From an uncultured Lachnospiraceae bacterium (GTDB lineage: Bacteria; Bacillota; Clostridia; Lachnospirales; Lachnospiraceae): DNA of 64,000 nt. Location: the NCBI GenBank assembly GCA_947089905.1, contig CAMUMG010000002.1, positions 355,947 through 419,946 of the forward strand, written 5' to 3'. Below, one piece after another: positions 62,429 through 64,000 of the stretch (its first letter is position 1; every line of letters starts with the position of its first letter). The notes under the pieces are model-generated. The model worked only from the letters and a program-made list of their open reading frames with translations, ran no database searches and was not told where the DNA came from. A program made the translations under genes and the position numbers.

Positions 62429-63047
62429 ACATATCGTTTTTGACATTGACGGTACTCTGATTGATACGGAATACGCTGTCTTGCATTCCTTACAGGAAAC
62501 CATAAGGGCATTGTCGGGGAGAGAGATACCATGTTCTGAACTAAAATTTGCGTTAGGGATTACCGGGATAGACGCTTTGAAAAAACTTGAGATAAAAGAC
62601 ATTTCCTATGCGGTAGAATTATGGGATAAGAATATGTGCAAATATACAGATACCATTAAAGTATTTGACAGAATCCCCGGTATATTGAAAAATCTTCTAA
62701 GACTGGATTGTAAAATGGGGATTGTCACCTCAAAAACAAGGGAAGAATTTACACATGATTTTTGTCAGTTTGGTATCAACCATTATTTTAAAACAATCAT
62801 ATGTGCAGACGATACGCAGGAACATAAACCCAATGCCGCACCGCTTTTGAAATATGAGGAATTATCAAAAACAGACCATAGGAAAATGCTTTATATTGGA
62901 GATACCAAATATGACAGTAAATGTGCGGAAAATGCAGGAATTGATTTTGCTTTGGCAGTATGGGGCAGCCATAACAAGTACATAAAAGCAGATTATTTTT
63001 TGGAAAGACCTGCCGATTTGTTATCTGTAATGAATGCTATGAATTAG
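62418..63047 (+). CDS. HAD-family phosphatase, phosphoglycolate phosphatase-like
   Basis: A 209-residue HAD hydrolase: motif I FDIDGTLIDTEY, motif II VTSKTR, motif III Lys in EHKPNAAPL and motif IV YIGDTKYDSKCAENAG, with a helical cap between motifs I and II, as in Gph/PpaX. It removes phosphate from a small metabolite. ATG 62418 lies inside the acetyltransferase gene, so translation is coupled. Confidence 0.9.
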   Translation: MKYEHIVFDIDGTLIDTEYAVLHSLQETIRALSGREIPCSELKFALGITGIDALKKLEIKDISYAVELWDKNMCKYTDTIKVFDRIPGILKNLLRLDCKMGIVTSKTREEFTHDFCQFGINHYFKTIICADDTQEHKPNAAPLLKYEELSKTDHRKMLYIGDTKYDSKCAENAGIDFALAVWGSHNKYIKADYFLERPADLLSVMNAMN

Positions 63048-63238
63048 CAGTTTGGTTAATTGCAAAGGAGTGATATTTGTAGGAAAGATACTTGTACTTA
63101 CATTCAATGACACGGAAGAAAAAGCAGTCGAGAAAGCCATAGCCGCCCATGCCATATAGAGCGACATTCCTTGATAAAAAATATTCGACATTATGTGCCA
63201 TAAAGTAACAAAAAGGGCTGTCGGAAACGGAGGAATCT
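63048..63238. other. Leader of the recombinase with a short relic
   Basis: A ribosome-site-like AAAGGAG is followed by an open stretch (GKILVLTFNDTEEKAVEKAI) that ends after about 25 codons and looks like a gene remnant. GGAGG lies just before the recombinase ATG. Confidence 0.35.
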
Positions 63239-64000
63239 ATGTCAAGACAGACCGCCACAACACTTATCACCGCCCTTTATCCGAGGTTATCCCATGAGGA
63301 CGAGCTGCAAGGCGAGAGCAATTCCATAAGCAACCAGAAGCGAATCCTTGAAAACTACGCCAAACAGAACGGCTTTTCAAATCTGAAATGGTACACGGAC
63401 GACGGTTATTCCGGGGCAAATTTCCAAAGACCCGGCTTCCAGTCCATGCTTGCCGACATTGAAGCGGGGCTTGTTGGTACAGTCATAGTCAAGGATATGT
63501 CACGGTTAGGGCGAAATTACTTACAAGTGGGAATGTACACGGAAATGATTTTCCCACAGAAAAACGTCCGCTTCATTGCCATCAATGACGGCGTTGACAG
63601 CGCACAGGGCGACAACGATTTTGCCCCCTTGCGTAATATTTTTAACGAATGGCTGGTGAGAGATACGAGCAAGAAAATCCGGGCGGTAAAACGCTCAAAA
63701 GGCATGAGCGGGAAGCCTGTCACAAGCAAGCCCGTTTACGGCTACCTCATGGACGAGGACGAAAATTTCATCATTGACGAAGAAGCCGCCCCGTGGTGAA
63801 GCAGATATACAGCCTTTGCCTTGCCGGGAACGGACCGACCAAGATAGCCCGTATGCTCACGGAGCAGCAGACACCCACGCCGGGAACGCTGGAATACCGC
63901 CGGACGGGAAGCACACGCCGCTACCACCCCGGCTATGAGTGCAGATGGGCGACAAACACCGTGGCGCATATCCTTGAAAACCGGGAGTACACGGGCTGCC
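63239..64000 (+). pseudogene. Large serine recombinase (TnpX/TndX type), frameshifted and cut by window end
   Basis: The N-terminal catalytic domain begins MSRQTATTLITALYPRLSHE, with the nucleophile Ser in RLSHEDE and the conserved VKDMSRLGRNY and IAINDGVDS. The recombinase domain starts (KGMSGKPVTSKPVYGYLMDE), but at about 63790 one base is missing (CCCGTGG), giving a stop after EEAAPW. The other frame then continues correctly (VKQIYSLCLAGNGPTKIARM...) to the window end. It is the site-specific recombinase of a Tn4451-like element, inactive unless the shift is an error. Confidence 0.85.

Noticed and set aside
1..64000. tRNA or rRNA genes
   Set aside because: I found no cloverleaf with GTTCGAATC-type arms and no rRNA sequence in the intergenic regions examined.

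Overview
This 64 kb window is AT-rich Firmicutes chromosome, most likely from a gut Lachnospiraceae. The signs are strong AGGAGG-type ribosome sites, TTG/GTG starts, extended -10 promoters, a CD3324-type regulator, a siroheme/ferredoxin reductase and Tn4451-like recombinase cargo. It opens inside ileS.

Region 1 (1-18.9 kb) is mainly housekeeping and carbon metabolism: ileS, luxS-aroD, then a leftward unit of CDF metal exporter, glgX and amidohydrolase behind a consensus promoter and a NiCo-type riboswitch. Next come a nuclease-fold protein and a GH78 rhamnosidase. A decayed IS200/IS605-type element (RHH gene, truncated tnpB) splits a histidine phosphatase gene. A nucleoside-salvage operon (GNAT, ribokinase, nucleoside hydrolase, DcuC-like carrier) follows, with two AAAACGTTTT operators in its leader and a LacI-type regulator downstream.

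Region 2 (19-30 kb) holds small stress and unknown genes, a siroheme reductase with a divergent LysR regulator, an orphan SMI1/KNR4 protein, and two adjacent Old Yellow Enzyme flavoproteins. The second carries an HGDR motif typical of gut bilirubin reductase BilR. The pair lies behind an exact 71-bp tandem promoter repeat and a leader that could form a pseudoknot. The same 71-bp module, with paired GTGCAC boxes exactly 10 bp upstream of TATAAT, recurs upstream of a GNAT gene near 51.4 kb; the paired boxes and TATAAT alone recur before the rhamnosidase.

Region 3 (30-41 kb) is a defence and accessory island: remnants of a resolvase and an HTH gene, a complete type I restriction-modification set (hsdM-hsdS-hsdR), several uncharacterised proteins, conjugative-element debris, and an orphan SdpR/SdpI immunity pair.

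Region 4 (41-58 kb) carries transport and signalling: MarR-MATE with palindromic operators, a response regulator/kinase/ABC-2 exporter operon, a phosphodiesterase, a serine hydrolase, a MacB/FtsX-type ABC operon, a serpin, an acetyltransferase and an esterase. Region 5 (58.3 kb to the end) has a different composition and looks like integrative-element cargo. It holds two GNATs, a broken element gene, an AraC regulator, a small conserved protein, HD, acetyltransferase and HAD genes, and a large serine recombinase with a frameshift, running off the window.
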